Shown here in pieces: positions 51,923 to 60,829 of a stretch of 64,000 bases of DNA. Source of the DNA: Burkholderiaceae bacterium (lineage in GTDB: Bacteria > Pseudomonadota > Gammaproteobacteria > Burkholderiales > Burkholderiaceae_C). Every line of letters begins with the position of its first letter. The first letter of the stretch is position 1. The translations under genes and the position numbers were made by a program. The stretch spans positions 1 through 64,000 of the forward strand of contig JAMLIT010000019.1 in assembly GCA_023954035.1 (NCBI GenBank), written 5' to 3'. Under the pieces are notes generated by a model, which was not told where the DNA came from, made no database searches, and saw only the letters and a list, made by a program, of their open reading frames with translations.

Positions 51923-52841
51923 TCAAGGCCGGGCAGGCAGCCCATACCGACCCGCCTCGTTGTCCCAGGCAATCTTGCGCGCCACATTGGTGGGCAGGCC
52001 ACCGAGCCTGCATGAGGCCTTCGTAGTCCTCCCAGCGCGGGTTCCCCCAGGTGTCCGAGCCGGCCAAAAAACGCTTGGGGTATTTGAGCAACAGCGCCCG
52101 CCACTCGGGGCACAGCTGCTTGTCACTGCCTACCGGCCCAGGGCGGAACGAGCGTTCGCAGACCAGGCCGGGATCGCCCGCCAACAGCGCATCCACGCGC
52201 TCCACCTGCGCCCCGCCAATGCCGGTGTGGGCCCAGATCATGTGCACCTGCTGGCCCCTGGACGGCGTGTGGGCCATGAGTGGGTCAATGGCGGCATCGT
52301 CCACATGGGCCAGCACCACCAGCTTGCGCTGCCCGGCCAGCGCCATCAGTTTTTCAGCGACGGTGCCCCCGGCGTTGGCGCAGTCGTACAGGTGGAACTC
52401 GCCTATGCCCCGGTACGGACCCGACGCCGTTCCACGCGCCTGCTCGGCCAGCACCATGTCGTAAATGCTCTCGTCGCGGAACCAGTTCGAGTAGTCCGCC
52501 CGGTTGCGGTACAGCTGCACCAACGGCACGACGGCAATGCCCGCATCGCGCATCTGCGGCGAGGCTGCCAGCGCCAACGACCCTGTGTTGGGCCGTGAAT
52601 TGGCCACGATGGCATGCACCCCTGAGGCCTGCATGCGCGCCAGCACATCCGACGGTGGGTGCGGGCCGTCCGTGCCGCCCCAGGCCTTGACGTTGTAGTG
52701 CAGGTGGGCGTCGAACAGCGGGCCGGCGTCGCCCGCCCGCACCTGGGCGCTTGCAAGAGCTACTAAAAAAATAGCTATAAACGCTTGATGCACCTGCGGT
52801 AAAGGCCGAAATAGCTTTAAAAAATCGGCAGAAAATGTCAT
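51923..52841 (-). pseudogene. Exported amidohydrolase-type TIM-barrel protein, frameshifted near its 3' end
   Basis: The main frame encodes about 277 residues: a signal peptide ([17 protein letters not shown]), then the metal-binding [31 protein letters not shown] and the late Asp in [20 protein letters not shown]. After that the frame is lost at about 52003-52013; the expected C-terminus [16 protein letters not shown] and GRYGLP follows in another frame and stops at 51923. A small deletion fits. If left unrepaired, the main frame reads on into the dienelactone hydrolase gene. The signal peptide is mostly encoded by repeat copy G. Confidence 0.75.
52764..52824. repeat. Dispersed TAGCT/GCGCTTAT repeat, copy G
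   Basis: Reads TAAAAAAATAGCTATAAACG, CTTGATGCACCTGCGGTAAA, then GGCCGAAATAGCTTTAAAAA. The inverted pair has decayed. It lies inside the amidohydrolase reading frame and codes for [19 protein letters not shown] of the signal peptide. Confidence 0.7.
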
Positions 52842-52981
52842 GGCAGTGTGCCGGCCAGGCCGGGCCGGGTGCGGGTTGCGGAAGCCGGGGGGCGTTGCCA
52901 ACGTGCTGCGCCTTGCACCGCACGGCCCAGCCATGCACAGAGCCTGTTCCAATGCGCAATTCTTGCAGGAGACACGATTCC

Positions 52982-53110
52982 ATGAAGAGCAGGGCACAAG
53001 ACAACGACGCCCACCGGGGCATAGGCGCCGCCGCGGTTGGACAAAGTTGCACCGGCCATGCGCTGGCTGCTGCCGGACGCGTCACACTACGCCACCCTGC
53101 CATTGCTTGA
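52982..53110 (+). CDS. Possible 42-residue ORF upstream of marC
   Basis: The 287-base gap before marC contains one frame starting [13 protein letters not shown] with a good AGGAGA site about 9 bases upstream. The product has no recognised domain and ends 18 bases before marC. It may be a leader or chance. Nothing else was recognised in the gap. Confidence 0.25.
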   Translation: MKSRAQDNDAHRGIGAAAVGQSCTGHALAAAGRVTLRHPAIA

Positions 53111-53128
53111 AGTCTCCGGAGCCCGTTG

Positions 53129-53764
53129 ATGGACCTCAAACCCCTCGTCACCCTGCTGGCCATCGTCAATCCGCTGGCCATCGTCCCGTTTTTCATTCAC
53201 TACACGCAGGGGTTTTCCGAGGCCCAGCGCAAACGCACCATCCGCACGGCGGCGTTCAGCGCGTTTTGCGTGATTGCCGCCTGCGCGCTGCTGGGTTTGC
53301 AGATTCTGGAGTTCTTCAACATCTCGCTGCCAAGCTTTCAGGTGGGTGGCGGTTTGCTGCTGCTCATCAGCGCGATGAACATGCTCAACGCCCAGCCGGC
53401 CGAGGCCAAGCCGGCCACCAACGAGCTGGAAGAAGGGGCAGAGAAAGCCGCCGCTGGCGACAGCATTGCCGTGGTGCCGCTCACCATCCCGCTGCTGACC
53501 GGCCCGGCCTCGATGTCCACCGTGGTGATTTACGCCAACGACGCGCAAACCTTCTTGCAGCACGGTGCGCTGGTCGGCTACGGCCTGGTGATCGCGCTGG
53601 CCACCTGGATTTGCTTTTCGCTGGCCGACCCGATTGCGCGCGTGCTTGGCAAGACCGGCATCAACGTGATGACGCGGCTGATGGGCCTGATTCTGGCGGC
53701 GCTGGCCGTCGAAGTGATGGCGGGCGGCCTGACAAAGATTTTCCCCGTGCTCGTAGGCAGCTGA
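53129..53764 (+). CDS. MarC family membrane protein
   Basis: A 211-residue inner membrane protein with six hydrophobic segments in the MarC arrangement: LLAIVNPLAIVPFFIHYTQGF at the start, GGGLLLLISAMNML in the middle, and AVVPLTIPLLTGPASMSTVVIYA in the second half. Function of the family is unknown. Start at the ATG at 53129, after CCGGAG. It converges on rsmA. Confidence 0.9.
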   Translation: MDLKPLVTLLAIVNPLAIVPFFIHYTQGFSEAQRKRTIRTAAFSAFCVIAACALLGLQILEFFNISLPSFQVGGGLLLLISAMNMLNAQPAEAKPATNELEEGAEKAAAGDSIAVVPLTIPLLTGPASMSTVVIYANDAQTFLQHGALVGYGLVIALATWICFSLADPIARVLGKTGINVMTRLMGLILAALAVEVMAGGLTKIFPVLVGS

Positions 53765-53846
53765 CACCGCCATCGCGTGGCGGCGCAGATCCTGTTGCAC
53801 GAGGACGACCCGGCCATTGCACGGAACGTCGGCCAAGGACCGCGGC

Positions 53847-54605
53847 TCAGAGCTCGCCGGCCAGCGCCACGTACTCGTGCACCGGCACTTCTTCGGCACG
53901 GCGCTGCACGTCAAAACTGCCGCCATAGCCGCGCGCCTGCAGCCAGCGCCCCAGCGTGTGCCGCAACAGCTTGCGGCGCTGGCTGAACGCCACTTGCACG
54001 AGTTCTTCCAGCAAGGGCAGTGCGATGGCTGCAGCGTCGGGGCGCGGCAGCATGCGCACCACGGCGCTGTCCACGCGCGGCGGCGGCTCGAAGCTCTCGG
54101 GCGGAACGAACAGCACGTTCTGCATGGCGTAGCGCCACTGCAGCGCCACCGACAGGCGGCCGTAGGCAGCCGTTGCGGGGGCGGCCACCATGCGGTCGAC
54201 CACTTCCTTCTGCAGCATGAAGTGCTGGTCGGCAATCACGTCCACCTGCGCCAGCAGACGGAACAGGATGGGTGTCGAGATGTTGTAGGGCAGGTTGCCC
54301 ACCACTCTCAATTTCGCAGCAGCGAGCTCCTGTGCAATCTGCGCAAAGTCCACTTTCAGCACGTCCGATTCGATGACCTGGAGGTGCTCGTGCTGGCGCA
54401 GCCGCGCGGCCAGGTCCCGGTCCAGCTCGATGACGGTGAGGCGCCCGACGCGCTCGACCAGCGGTTGGGTCAGCGCGGCGAGCCCCGGGCCGATCTCGAC
54501 CATGGCCTCGCCTGGCTGCGGCGCAATCGCCGCCACGATGGCATCGATGATCGCGCCGTCGGCCAGGAAATGCTGGCCAAAGCGCTTGCGGGCAATGTGC
54601 TTCAC
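53847..54605 (-). CDS. rsmA: 16S rRNA dimethyladenosine methyltransferase RsmA (KsgA)
   Basis: A 252-residue enzyme dimethylating A1518 and A1519 of 16S r[14 protein letters not shown] at the start, the SAM loop [24 protein letters not shown] and the catalytic [11 protein letters not shown] are all present. The start is GTG, overlapping the surA stop as GTGA. The gene order lptD-surA-rsmA is the common proteobacterial envelope-ribosome operon, here without pdxA between. Confidence 0.96.
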   Translation of the reverse strand: MKHIARKRFGQHFLADGAIIDAIVAAIAPQPGEAMVEIGPGLAALTQPLVERVGRLTVIELDRDLAARLRQHEHLQVIESDVLKVDFAQIAQELAAAKLRVVGNLPYNISTPILFRLLAQVDVIADQHFMLQKEVVDRMVAAPATAAYGRLSVALQWRYAMQNVLFVPPESFEPPPRVDSAVVRMLPRPDAAAIALPLLEELVQVAFSQRRKLLRHTLGRWLQARGYGGSFDVQRRAEEVPVHEYVALAGEL

Positions 54606-55972
54606 GCCGGGTCGCGGTACTCGACGTAGGCTCGGCCGCGCAGTTCGCGCACCCAGTTCGCGTAGGCTTCGTCGGCCTTCTTCTGGCGCAAGGCCTCGCG
54701 CGCCACTTCGCGCTGTTCCCGGGGAGTGAGCTTTACCTGGCGGCGCTCGAGCAACTGGATCAGGTGCACACCAAAGCGCGAGACCACGGGCGGGCTGATC
54801 TCGCCGGGCTGCAGTGCCTCCAGCGCCGCCTCGAACTCCGGCACATAGCGCCCGGGCGTGGACCAGCCCAGATCGCCGCCTTGCGCCGCGCTCCCATCCT
54901 GAGAATGCTCGCGCGCGAGCGATTCGAAGCTTGCCAGGCCGGCCGCGATGCGCTGCCGGTATTCGGCCAGTTGCGCGGCTGCCGCCGCTTCGCTCAGCTG
55001 CGCCCCAGTGCGCAGCAGAATGTGGCGGGCGTGGCTTTGGATCACCGTGGCCGCCGCAGCGTCGCCGCGGCTTTTCTCCAGCAGCTTGAGCACGTGGAAA
55101 CCCGCGCCCGAGCGCAGCGGGCCGGCCACGCCGCCGACTGCCAGCGCGCCCGTGGCGTTGACGAACAGCTCGGGGTAGCGCTCGGCCGGCCGCAGCCCCA
55201 TCTGGCCGCCCTGGGAGGCCTCAGGGGCGTCGGAGAATTCCTTGGCCAGCGCCGCGAAGTCGGCGCCCTGGCGCGCGCGCTCGGCGATGGTGCGGGCGCG
55301 CTGCTCGCGCTCGGACAGCACCGCTGCACTGGCGTCCTCGGGCACGGCAATGAGAATGTGCCCCAGGTTGAGTTCCAGCGCCGCCGCGCCATTTTGGGGC
55401 TGCTGGTCGCGCAGGTACTGGTCCACCTCGAATTCGCTGACCTTGCCCGCACGGCCCTCGCGCTCGCGCAGGCGCTGCAGCAGCAACTGCGCGCGCAATT
55501 CCTTGCGGAACTGCTCGGGCGAGATGCCGTCCGCGCGAAGCTGGCGGTACATCGCTTCCTTGGACAGGTCGTTTTGCCTGGCCACGCTGGCCTCGGCCTG
55601 TTCCACGGCCAGGTCGGCCACGCTGATGCCGGCTTCGCGCGCGGCCTGCAGTTGCACCTTCTCGACGATCAAGGCCTCCAGCACGTCGCGCGCCAGGGCG
55701 TCGCCCGCAGGCAGGGGGCGGTTCTGGGCGGCCAACTGCTTGCTGATGCGCGCGACCCTCGCCGCGAGTTCGTTGCGCGTGATCGGCTCGGAATTGACCA
55801 CGGCGACGATGAAGTCCGCCGCGCGCGGCTCTGCCGTGGTGCTGCGCGCCGGCGCCGGCGCGAGCGTGGGCGCCTGCTGCGCGCCGGGGATGCGAACCCC
55901 TTGCGCCGCAGCGGGCACGGCCAGTGCGCCTGCAAGGCAAGCCAGGCCGAAGGCGAAAACACGTGGATGCAT
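54602..55972 (-). CDS. surA: Periplasmic chaperone and peptidylprolyl isomerase SurA
   Basis: A 456-residue secreted protein. The signal peptide ends near VPAAAQG. The N-terminal chaperone part ([20 protein letters not shown]) is followed by two parvulin domains ([11 protein letters not shown]..., [11 protein letters not shown]...), each with the [16 protein letters not shown] or [17 protein letters not shown] motif. It folds outer membrane proteins, including LptD, encoded just upstream with a 10-base gap. Confidence 0.95.
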   Translation of the reverse strand: MHPRVFAFGLACLAGALAVPAAAQGVRIPGAQQAPTLAPAPARSTTAEPRAADFIVAVVNSEPITRNELAARVARISKQLAAQNRPLPAGDALARDVLEALIVEKVQLQAAREAGISVADLAVEQAEASVARQNDLSKEAMYRQLRADGISPEQFRKELRAQLLLQRLREREGRAGKVSEFEVDQYLRDQQPQNGAAALELNLGHILIAVPEDASAAVLSEREQRARTIAERARQGADFAALAKEFSDAPEASQGGQMGLRPAERYPELFVNATGALAVGGVAGPLRSGAGFHVLKLLEKSRGDAAAATVIQSHARHILLRTGAQLSEAAAAAQLAEYRQRIAAGLASFESLAREHSQDGSAAQGGDLGWSTPGRYVPEFEAALEALQPGEISPPVVSRFGVHLIQLLERRQVKLTPREQREVAREALRQKKADEAYANWVRELRGRAYVEYRDPA

Positions 55973-55982
55973 GGACAAGGCC

Positions 55983-58454
55983 TTAGTCGTAATTGCTGAA
56001 GCGGCTGGGAGCGGGCACGGGCTCACCCAGCGTGCGGTAACCCGGAATATTCTGGCGCAGGCTCGACAGCGGGTTCGAGCCCAGGCTCAGCCGCGAAAAG
56101 CCGACGAACTCGATCTGGAACAGCAAGCGGGTGTTCGAGGTGACCAGGCTGTTTTGCAGGCGTTCGAGCACTACACGGCCGATCCAGCAGCAACTGTCGT
56201 ATTCCAATCCCACCACGGTGTCCACGAGCTTGCGGTCGCGCAGGCTGTAGTTGAGCCGGCCAACACCATACCAGCGCCCCTCGCGCGCGGCCTTCGGGGC
56301 GGCGCTGGCGCCCTCGGACAGGGGGCTGGCGTCACCGCCCCACAGGTCCGACAGCGGCCACTGCCAGCCAATGTCGATCTGCTCGCTGGTGTTGCGCTGG
56401 AAGCGGTACGCGGCGCTCACCACGTGAAACGGCGCCGGTTGGTAGCGCGCGCCAATGGTCGAGCGCACCGAGCGGCGCGTCTTGGGATTGAACTGCAGCG
56501 TGGAATTGAAGCCCCATTGCGGCGTCCAGTTCACGGCGGCGCCGACCATCACGTCCGACAGCCGCTCCTGCACCACCGGTTCGCCCGGCAGCGTCACGTC
56601 CTGGTCGGAAAAGCGCAGCCGCTGCGCCAGGCCAAAGCGCACGGCCTCGGCGCCCGTGTCGGGGTCGAGCAGGCGCGTCGTCACGCCCAAAGTCAGCAGG
56701 TTGTTGTCGGCAATGCGGTCCTGGCCGCCGTAGGCGTTCTCGGTGAACAGGGTCGCAAAGTTGAAATCGATGGCCGCGGTGTCGTACGCCGGCAGAAGGT
56801 GCTGGTCGCGGTAGGGCGTGTAGGTATAGAAGGCGCGCGGCTCCAGCGTCTGAACGAAGGCGCGGCCAAAGAAGCGTGCGTCGCGCTCGAACACCAGGCC
56901 GCTGTCCAGGCTGAAGGTGGGCAGCGCCCGGCTGGCCGAGCGTGCGCCGCTGGCGATCGGGCTATCGAACTGGTAGTGGCTGGCGTGCATCTGCAGGCGC
57001 GGGGTCAGAAACCCGGCGGGCCACACGAAGGGCCGGCTTATCTGCGCCAGCGCGTAGCTGCGCTGGCCGTTGGGTTGCAGCGTCAGGCTGCGATCGCTGC
57101 GAAAGTGCGTGGTATCGAGTTCGACGCTCGCGTCCAGTCCCAGGCCGAGGTGGCCGGGGGCATAACGCCATTGCAGTTGTGGCAGGCGGTCGTAAGGCGG
57201 GACGATGGGCGCAAGCGGGTCCTGCAGCGTCTGCCAGCGCAGCGTGCGCAGCATCAGCTGCTGGTCGCCGCTGCCCCAGGTGAACAACGCATCGGCCGGC
57301 AGCAGACGCTGCGTGTCACCCTGCGTGCCGCGCCCCAGGTCGCGCCAGTAGTTGTCGTCGCTGACGCGGCGGACATTGAGGTTCACACCGATGCCGCCCG
57401 CCGGCGTGCCCACCGTGGCGCTGTGCTCCAGTGCGTAGCTCCAGCGGTTTCGGTTGCGCAGGCGGTCGGACGGCAGCATGTCGCCCAGCAGGCGGCCGCG
57501 GTAGGTGGGTTCAAGGTAGCGGAACTCGCCCCCCACGCGCACGCCGCGCTTGGTGATCAGCGCCGCGTCCAGCGTGGCGTCGCGGTTGGGCGCAATATTC
57601 CAGTAGTAGGGCTGGGAATACTCGAAACCGTTGACGCTGTCGATCCCGAGCGTGGGCGGCAACAGGCCCGACTTGCGCTTGTCCGACAGCGGAAAGCTGA
57701 TGTAGGGCACCGGCAGAATCGGTACGCCCTTGAATTCGAGCACCGCGCCGCGCGCGACGCCCACATCCTGCACCTGGTCGAGCTCCAGGCGCTCGGCCCG
57801 AAGAATCCAGTCGGGCTGCCAGGCAGCGAAATCCTCGCGCGTGCAGGTGGTGTAGGTGGCGTCGTGCACCACCGCGCGGTCCCGGTCCAGAAAATCCACC
57901 CGCGTGGCCACACCGTGCGCGCCGTTGGCCAGGAACCGATAGCGCGCATCGCTGAAGAAGCCCTCGAAGGCGTCCACGTGCAACTGCAGTTCGCTGCCTT
58001 CGTAGACGTTGCCGGCCCGGTTGATGCGCACCTTGCCGCTCGCAGTGGCCAGGTCGTCGGGCACCGTGTACTCCATGCGGTCGGCGTGAATGACGGTATC
58101 GCCCCGGCGCAACTGCGCATCGCCTTCGACGACCGTGCGCTCGTCGGTCTGGCCCCACATGCGCTCGCCCGAGACAAACACCGGCAACTGCGAGCGCGCT
58201 GCATCGGGAATCTTCTCGCTCAGCTGCGTGCTGCTGCGCAGCAGCGGTGCCGCTGCGGCAGGGACGGCCTGCTCTTGCCCCATGCCCGCCAGGGGCATTG
58301 CGCACCCGACCAGCGCCACCACGCGCGCCCACGCCGCGGTGGCGCGAAGCGATGCGCTGGGCAGGTGGAGAGGGCGGAAAATGGGCGGCTGGTACGGCAA
58401 GAGGACTTGTTCCAGGGAGCGCGGCCACGCGGCGCACACCGCACCGCCGGCCAC
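55983..58454 (-). CDS. lptD: LPS-assembly protein LptD
   Basis: An 823-residue outer membrane beta-barrel that inserts lipopolysaccharide with LptE. An N-terminal OstA-like domain (GDAQLRRGDTVIHADRMEY) is followed by the barrel, which ends with YRTLGEPVPAPSRFSNYD. The adjacent Cys pair in YDSCCWIG is the conserved C-terminal disulfide pair. The start is taken as GTG at 58454, giving a long leader before the signal-like WARVVALVGCAMPLAG; the exact start is uncertain. It is divergent from the kinase gene with only 39 bases between. Confidence 0.93.
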   Translation of the reverse strand: MAGGAVCAAWPRSLEQVLLPYQPPIFRPLHLPSASLRATAAWARVVALVGCAMPLAGMGQEQAVPAAAAPLLRSSTQLSEKIPDAARSQLPVFVSGERMWGQTDERTVVEGDAQLRRGDTVIHADRMEYTVPDDLATASGKVRINRAGNVYEGSELQLHVDAFEGFFSDARYRFLANGAHGVATRVDFLDRDRAVVHDATYTTCTREDFAAWQPDWILRAERLELDQVQDVGVARGAVLEFKGVPILPVPYISFPLSDKRKSGLLPPTLGIDSVNGFEYSQPYYWNIAPNRDATLDAALITKRGVRVGGEFRYLEPTYRGRLLGDMLPSDRLRNRNRWSYALEHSATVGTPAGGIGVNLNVRRVSDDNYWRDLGRGTQGDTQRLLPADALFTWGSGDQQLMLRTLRWQTLQDPLAPIVPPYDRLPQLQWRYAPGHLGLGLDASVELDTTHFRSDRSLTLQPNGQRSYALAQISRPFVWPAGFLTPRLQMHASHYQFDSPIASGARSASRALPTFSLDSGLVFERDARFFGRAFVQTLEPRAFYTYTPYRDQHLLPAYDTAAIDFNFATLFTENAYGGQDRIADNNLLTLGVTTRLLDPDTGAEAVRFGLAQRLRFSDQDVTLPGEPVVQERLSDVMVGAAVNWTPQWGFNSTLQFNPKTRRSVRSTIGARYQPAPFHVVSAAYRFQRNTSEQIDIGWQWPLSDLWGGDASPLSEGASAAPKAAREGRWYGVGRLNYSLRDRKLVDTVVGLEYDSCCWIGRVVLERLQNSLVTSNTRLLFQIEFVGFSRLSLGSNPLSSLRQNIPGYRTLGEPVPAPSRFSNYD

Positions 58455-58493
58455 CCGCGCCGGATGGGCCGGGTTTGTAGAATCCGATTATCC

Positions 58494-59669
58494 ATGAGCC
58501 ACCCCTTGAACCGACCCGGCGCCGTCACCTGGGCCGACCCCGAGCGCCAGGCGCGATGCATGCAGTGGCTCGCCCGCCTGGCGCCGGTCCACGGCCTGCG
58601 GCCCGAGACCCTGCGCCTGGCGTCGGCCGACGCGAGCTTTCGCCGCTACCTGCGCGTGGATGGCCAGCACAGCTTCATCGTGATGGACGCGCCGCCCGAC
58701 AAGGAGGACTGCGCCCCCTTCGTGCAAGTGCAGGGCCTCATGCAGCAGGCCGGCCTGAACGTGCCGCAGGTGTTTGACTGGGACCGCGCGCACGGCTTCC
58801 TGCTGCTCTCGGACCTCGGCCAGCACACCGTCATCGAGCGGCTCGATCCCGCCGATCCCCAAGCGGCAGCCGCCTGGTACCGCCAGGCCGCCGACACGCT
58901 GCTGCAGTGGCAACTGGCCTCGCGCCCCGGTGTGCTGCCGCCCTACAGCGACGCCTTGCTGCGTCGCGAACTGGCGCTGTTCCCCGATTGGTACGTGGCG
59001 CAGCACCGCCAGGTGGTGCTGAGCGCGGCGCAGCAGCAAGTGCTGGCCCAGGCCTTTGACCGCATCGTGGCCGAGAACCTTTCGGCGCCCAGCGTGTTCG
59101 TGCACCGCGACTTCATGATGCGGAATCTGATGGCCCCCACGCTCCCCGCTGCGCGTGGTTCGCTGCCCCCCGAGGGGGCGCAATCCGCCTTGGGGCGGCC
59201 CGGCGGCGGATTGATGGCCCCCCAGTACCCCGGCGGCCCGCTCGGCGTGCTCGATTTTCAGGATGCGGTGTTCGGCCCCATCACCTACGACATTGCCAGC
59301 CTGCTGCGCGACGCCTTCATCAGCTGGGACGAAGAGTTCGTGCTCGACATCACCGTGCGCTACTGGGAGCAGGCGCGCAAGGCGGGGCTGCTGGGCAGCG
59401 CGAGTGCCAGCGGCTGGGGCGACGACTTTGGCGCCTTTTATCGCAGCGTCGAATGGATGGGCCTGCAGCGGCACCTCAAAGTGGCCGGCATCTTTGCCCG
59501 CCTGACGTTGCGCGACGGCAAGCCCAGGTACCTGCAGGATGCGCCGCGCTTCATCGCCTACATCCGCGCCACGGCGCGGCGCTACCGGGAGCTGGGGCCT
59601 CTGGCCCGGCTGGTGGACCAGATCGAGGGCGACGCGGCGCCGGTCGGTTTCGCTTACGGACGAATGTGA
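58494..59669 (+). CDS. amgK: AmgK-type cell wall sugar kinase with an inserted repeat peptide
   Basis: A 391-residue aminoglycoside-phosphotransferase-fold kinase. Homologues phosphorylate the anomeric carbon of MurNAc/GlcNAc in peptidoglycan recycling. ADASFRRYLRV and FIVMDAPP form the nucleotide lobe; the catalytic loop VHRDFMMRN has Asp206 and Asn211; the metal Asp254 is in VLDFQDAVFGPITYD. The distance Asn211-Asp254 is 43 residues, about 28 more than expected, because an 84-bp repeat is inserted in the loop. The frame is open throughout. It is next to lptD, as in Pseudomonas, but the usual partner murU does not follow. Confidence 0.88.
   Translation: MSHPLNRPGAVTWADPERQARCMQWLARLAPVHGLRPETLRLASADASFRRYLRVDGQHSFIVMDAPPDKEDCAPFVQVQGLMQQAGLNVPQVFDWDRAHGFLLLSDLGQHTVIERLDPADPQAAAAWYRQAADTLLQWQLASRPGVLPPYSDALLRRELALFPDWYVAQHRQVVLSAAQQQVLAQAFDRIVAENLSAPSVFVHRDFMMRNLMAPTLPAARGSLPPEGAQSALGRPGGGLMAPQYPGGPLGVLDFQDAVFGPITYDIASLLRDAFISWDEEFVLDITVRYWEQARKAGLLGSASASGWGDDFGAFYRSVEWMGLQRHLKVAGIFARLTLRDGKPRYLQDAPRFIAYIRATARRYRELGPLARLVDQIEGDAAPVGFAYGRM
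59128..59222 (-). repeat. 84-bp GC-rich palindromic element inside the amgK catalytic loop
   Basis: A reverse-orientation copy of the element in copA; both share CCGCCGCCGGGCCGCCCCAA, then GGCGG, GCGCCCCCTCGGGGGGCAGC and GAGCGTGGGGGCC when read on the minus strand. It is bounded by the direct repeat TGATGGCCCCC at 59128-59138 and 59212-59222, exactly 84 bases apart, so the interval adds exactly 28 codons. It encodes a Pro/Gly/Ala-rich peptide. Confidence 0.88.
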
Positions 59670-59730
59670 AATTTCAAGAGAAATTGGCTCCTAGCGCTGA
59701 CTGCATAAGCACAAGCAGCTCCTGTTTTGG
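59668..59730. repeat. Dispersed TAGCT/GCGCTTAT repeat, copy H
   Basis: Reads GAAATTTCAAGAGAAATTGG, CTCCTAGCGCTGACTGCATA, AGCACAAGCAGCTCC. The stem is degenerate. It starts within the amgK stop codon and ends just before the rsmE ribosome binding site (GGAAG). Confidence 0.75.
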
Positions 59731-59736
59731 AAGCAA

Positions 59737-60465
59737 ATGCCCCGTTTTTACTGCCCAGTAAATCTCGCCACCGGCCTGGAGCTGGAACTGCCTGCGGGCG
59801 CTGCCCGGCACGTGCAGGTGCTGCGTTTGCAGCCGGGCGACGCCATCACCCTGTTTCAAGGCGGCTTGGCAGGCACGGGCGAGTTCGAGGCCCGAGTGAC
59901 CCACATGGGCCGCAGCAGCGTTCGCGTGCAAGTGGGCGCTCACCATGCCATCGAACGCGAAGCGCCGCGCGAAGTGCATCTGCTTGCCGGCATCACCGCC
60001 AACGAGCGCATGGACTGGCTGGTGGAAAAGGCCACCGAACTGGGCGCCGCCAGCATCACCCCGCTCTTGGCCGAGCGCAGCGTGCTCAAGCTCAAGGGAG
60101 AGCGCGCCGACAAAAAACGCGCGCACTGGCAGGCCATTGCCATCGCCGCCTGCGAGCAGTGCGGGCGCAACCGCGTGCCGGTGGTGGCGGCGGCGGTGGA
60201 TCTGGCGGGTTGGCTGCAGGCCCATGCGCAGGCAGCGCCGATGCAGCGCCTGCTGCTGTCGCTGCGGGGCGCCAGCGTGCCGATCGGCGCCTTGCAGGGG
60301 CAGACCGGCCCCGTGACCTTGCTCTCCGGACCCGAAGGCGGCTTGGGTTCCATGGAAGAGGACGCGGCCCTGGCCCATGGTTTTGAGCGCGTCAGCCTGG
60401 GCCGCCGCGTGCTGCGCGCCGAAACCGCAGCCCTTGCGGCGCTGGCGCGCATTGCGGGCGGCTGA
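59737..60465 (+). CDS. rsmE: 16S rRNA m3U1498 methyltransferase RsmE
   Basis: A 242-residue SPOUT-class knotted methyltransferase. The N-terminal PUA-like part (HVQVLRLQPGDAITLFQGG) is followed by KATELGAASITPLLAERS, AIAACEQCGRNRVP, and the SAM knot LLSGPEGGLGSMEE with FERVSLGRRVLRAETA. All are family signatures. Length is normal. Confidence 0.95.
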   Translation: MPRFYCPVNLATGLELELPAGAARHVQVLRLQPGDAITLFQGGLAGTGEFEARVTHMGRSSVRVQVGAHHAIEREAPREVHLLAGITANERMDWLVEKATELGAASITPLLAERSVLKLKGERADKKRAHWQAIAIAACEQCGRNRVPVVAAAVDLAGWLQAHAQAAPMQRLLLSLRGASVPIGALQGQTGPVTLLSGPEGGLGSMEEDAALAHGFERVSLGRRVLRAETAALAALARIAGG

Positions 60466-60829
60466 GCGGCTCGACCAGGCCGCCCCTGTTTTGTCCTTCC
60501 ACCGGTTTTGTAACCGTCGCGCTGATGTCGTGAGCATGTCGGGGCTGTACTGGGTGCTAGCTCACGCTACGAACTGGCCAACGCCCCAATTTGAAGCTGT
60601 TTGAGGTTTGCTGCGAACCAGTCAGCGGGTCGTTGAGCGCACTGACCAAGTGGCGCAGGCCTTGCGCGGGTTGGCTGCTGGGAAAGCGCATTTTGTCGAC
60701 TGGCTGATCGAGCGCTCGGCGGCGGCCCGCGAGCAGACCGGGGCGTTCGACCTCCAGGCGTCCCAACATGCGGCAGGACCTTGATCGCCCAAGAGGCTTA
60801 TTGCGCGTCGCTGCGCTGGAGCCTGCGCG
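60466..60829. other. 364-base stretch without an identifiable gene
   Basis: The best coding-like frame runs on the plus strand from a TTG at 60608 to TGA at 60784 (58 codons, including AQALRGLAAGKAHFVDWLIE and RSAAAREQTGAFDLQ). It lacks a ribosome binding site and starts just after a stop, so it looks like the 3' remnant of a decayed gene. I recognise no family. The first 130 bases show nothing clear. Confidence 0.35.

Noticed and set aside
56420..56445. CACGTGAAAC sequence inside lptD as a fourth parS site
   Set aside because: Only the right half matches; the left arm shows essentially no agreement with the consensus.
55242..58493. Very long plus-strand open frame running into the kinase gene
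   Set aside because: The part before 58494 is antisense to surA and lptD and has no recognisable domain; only the last 391 codons are the kinase.
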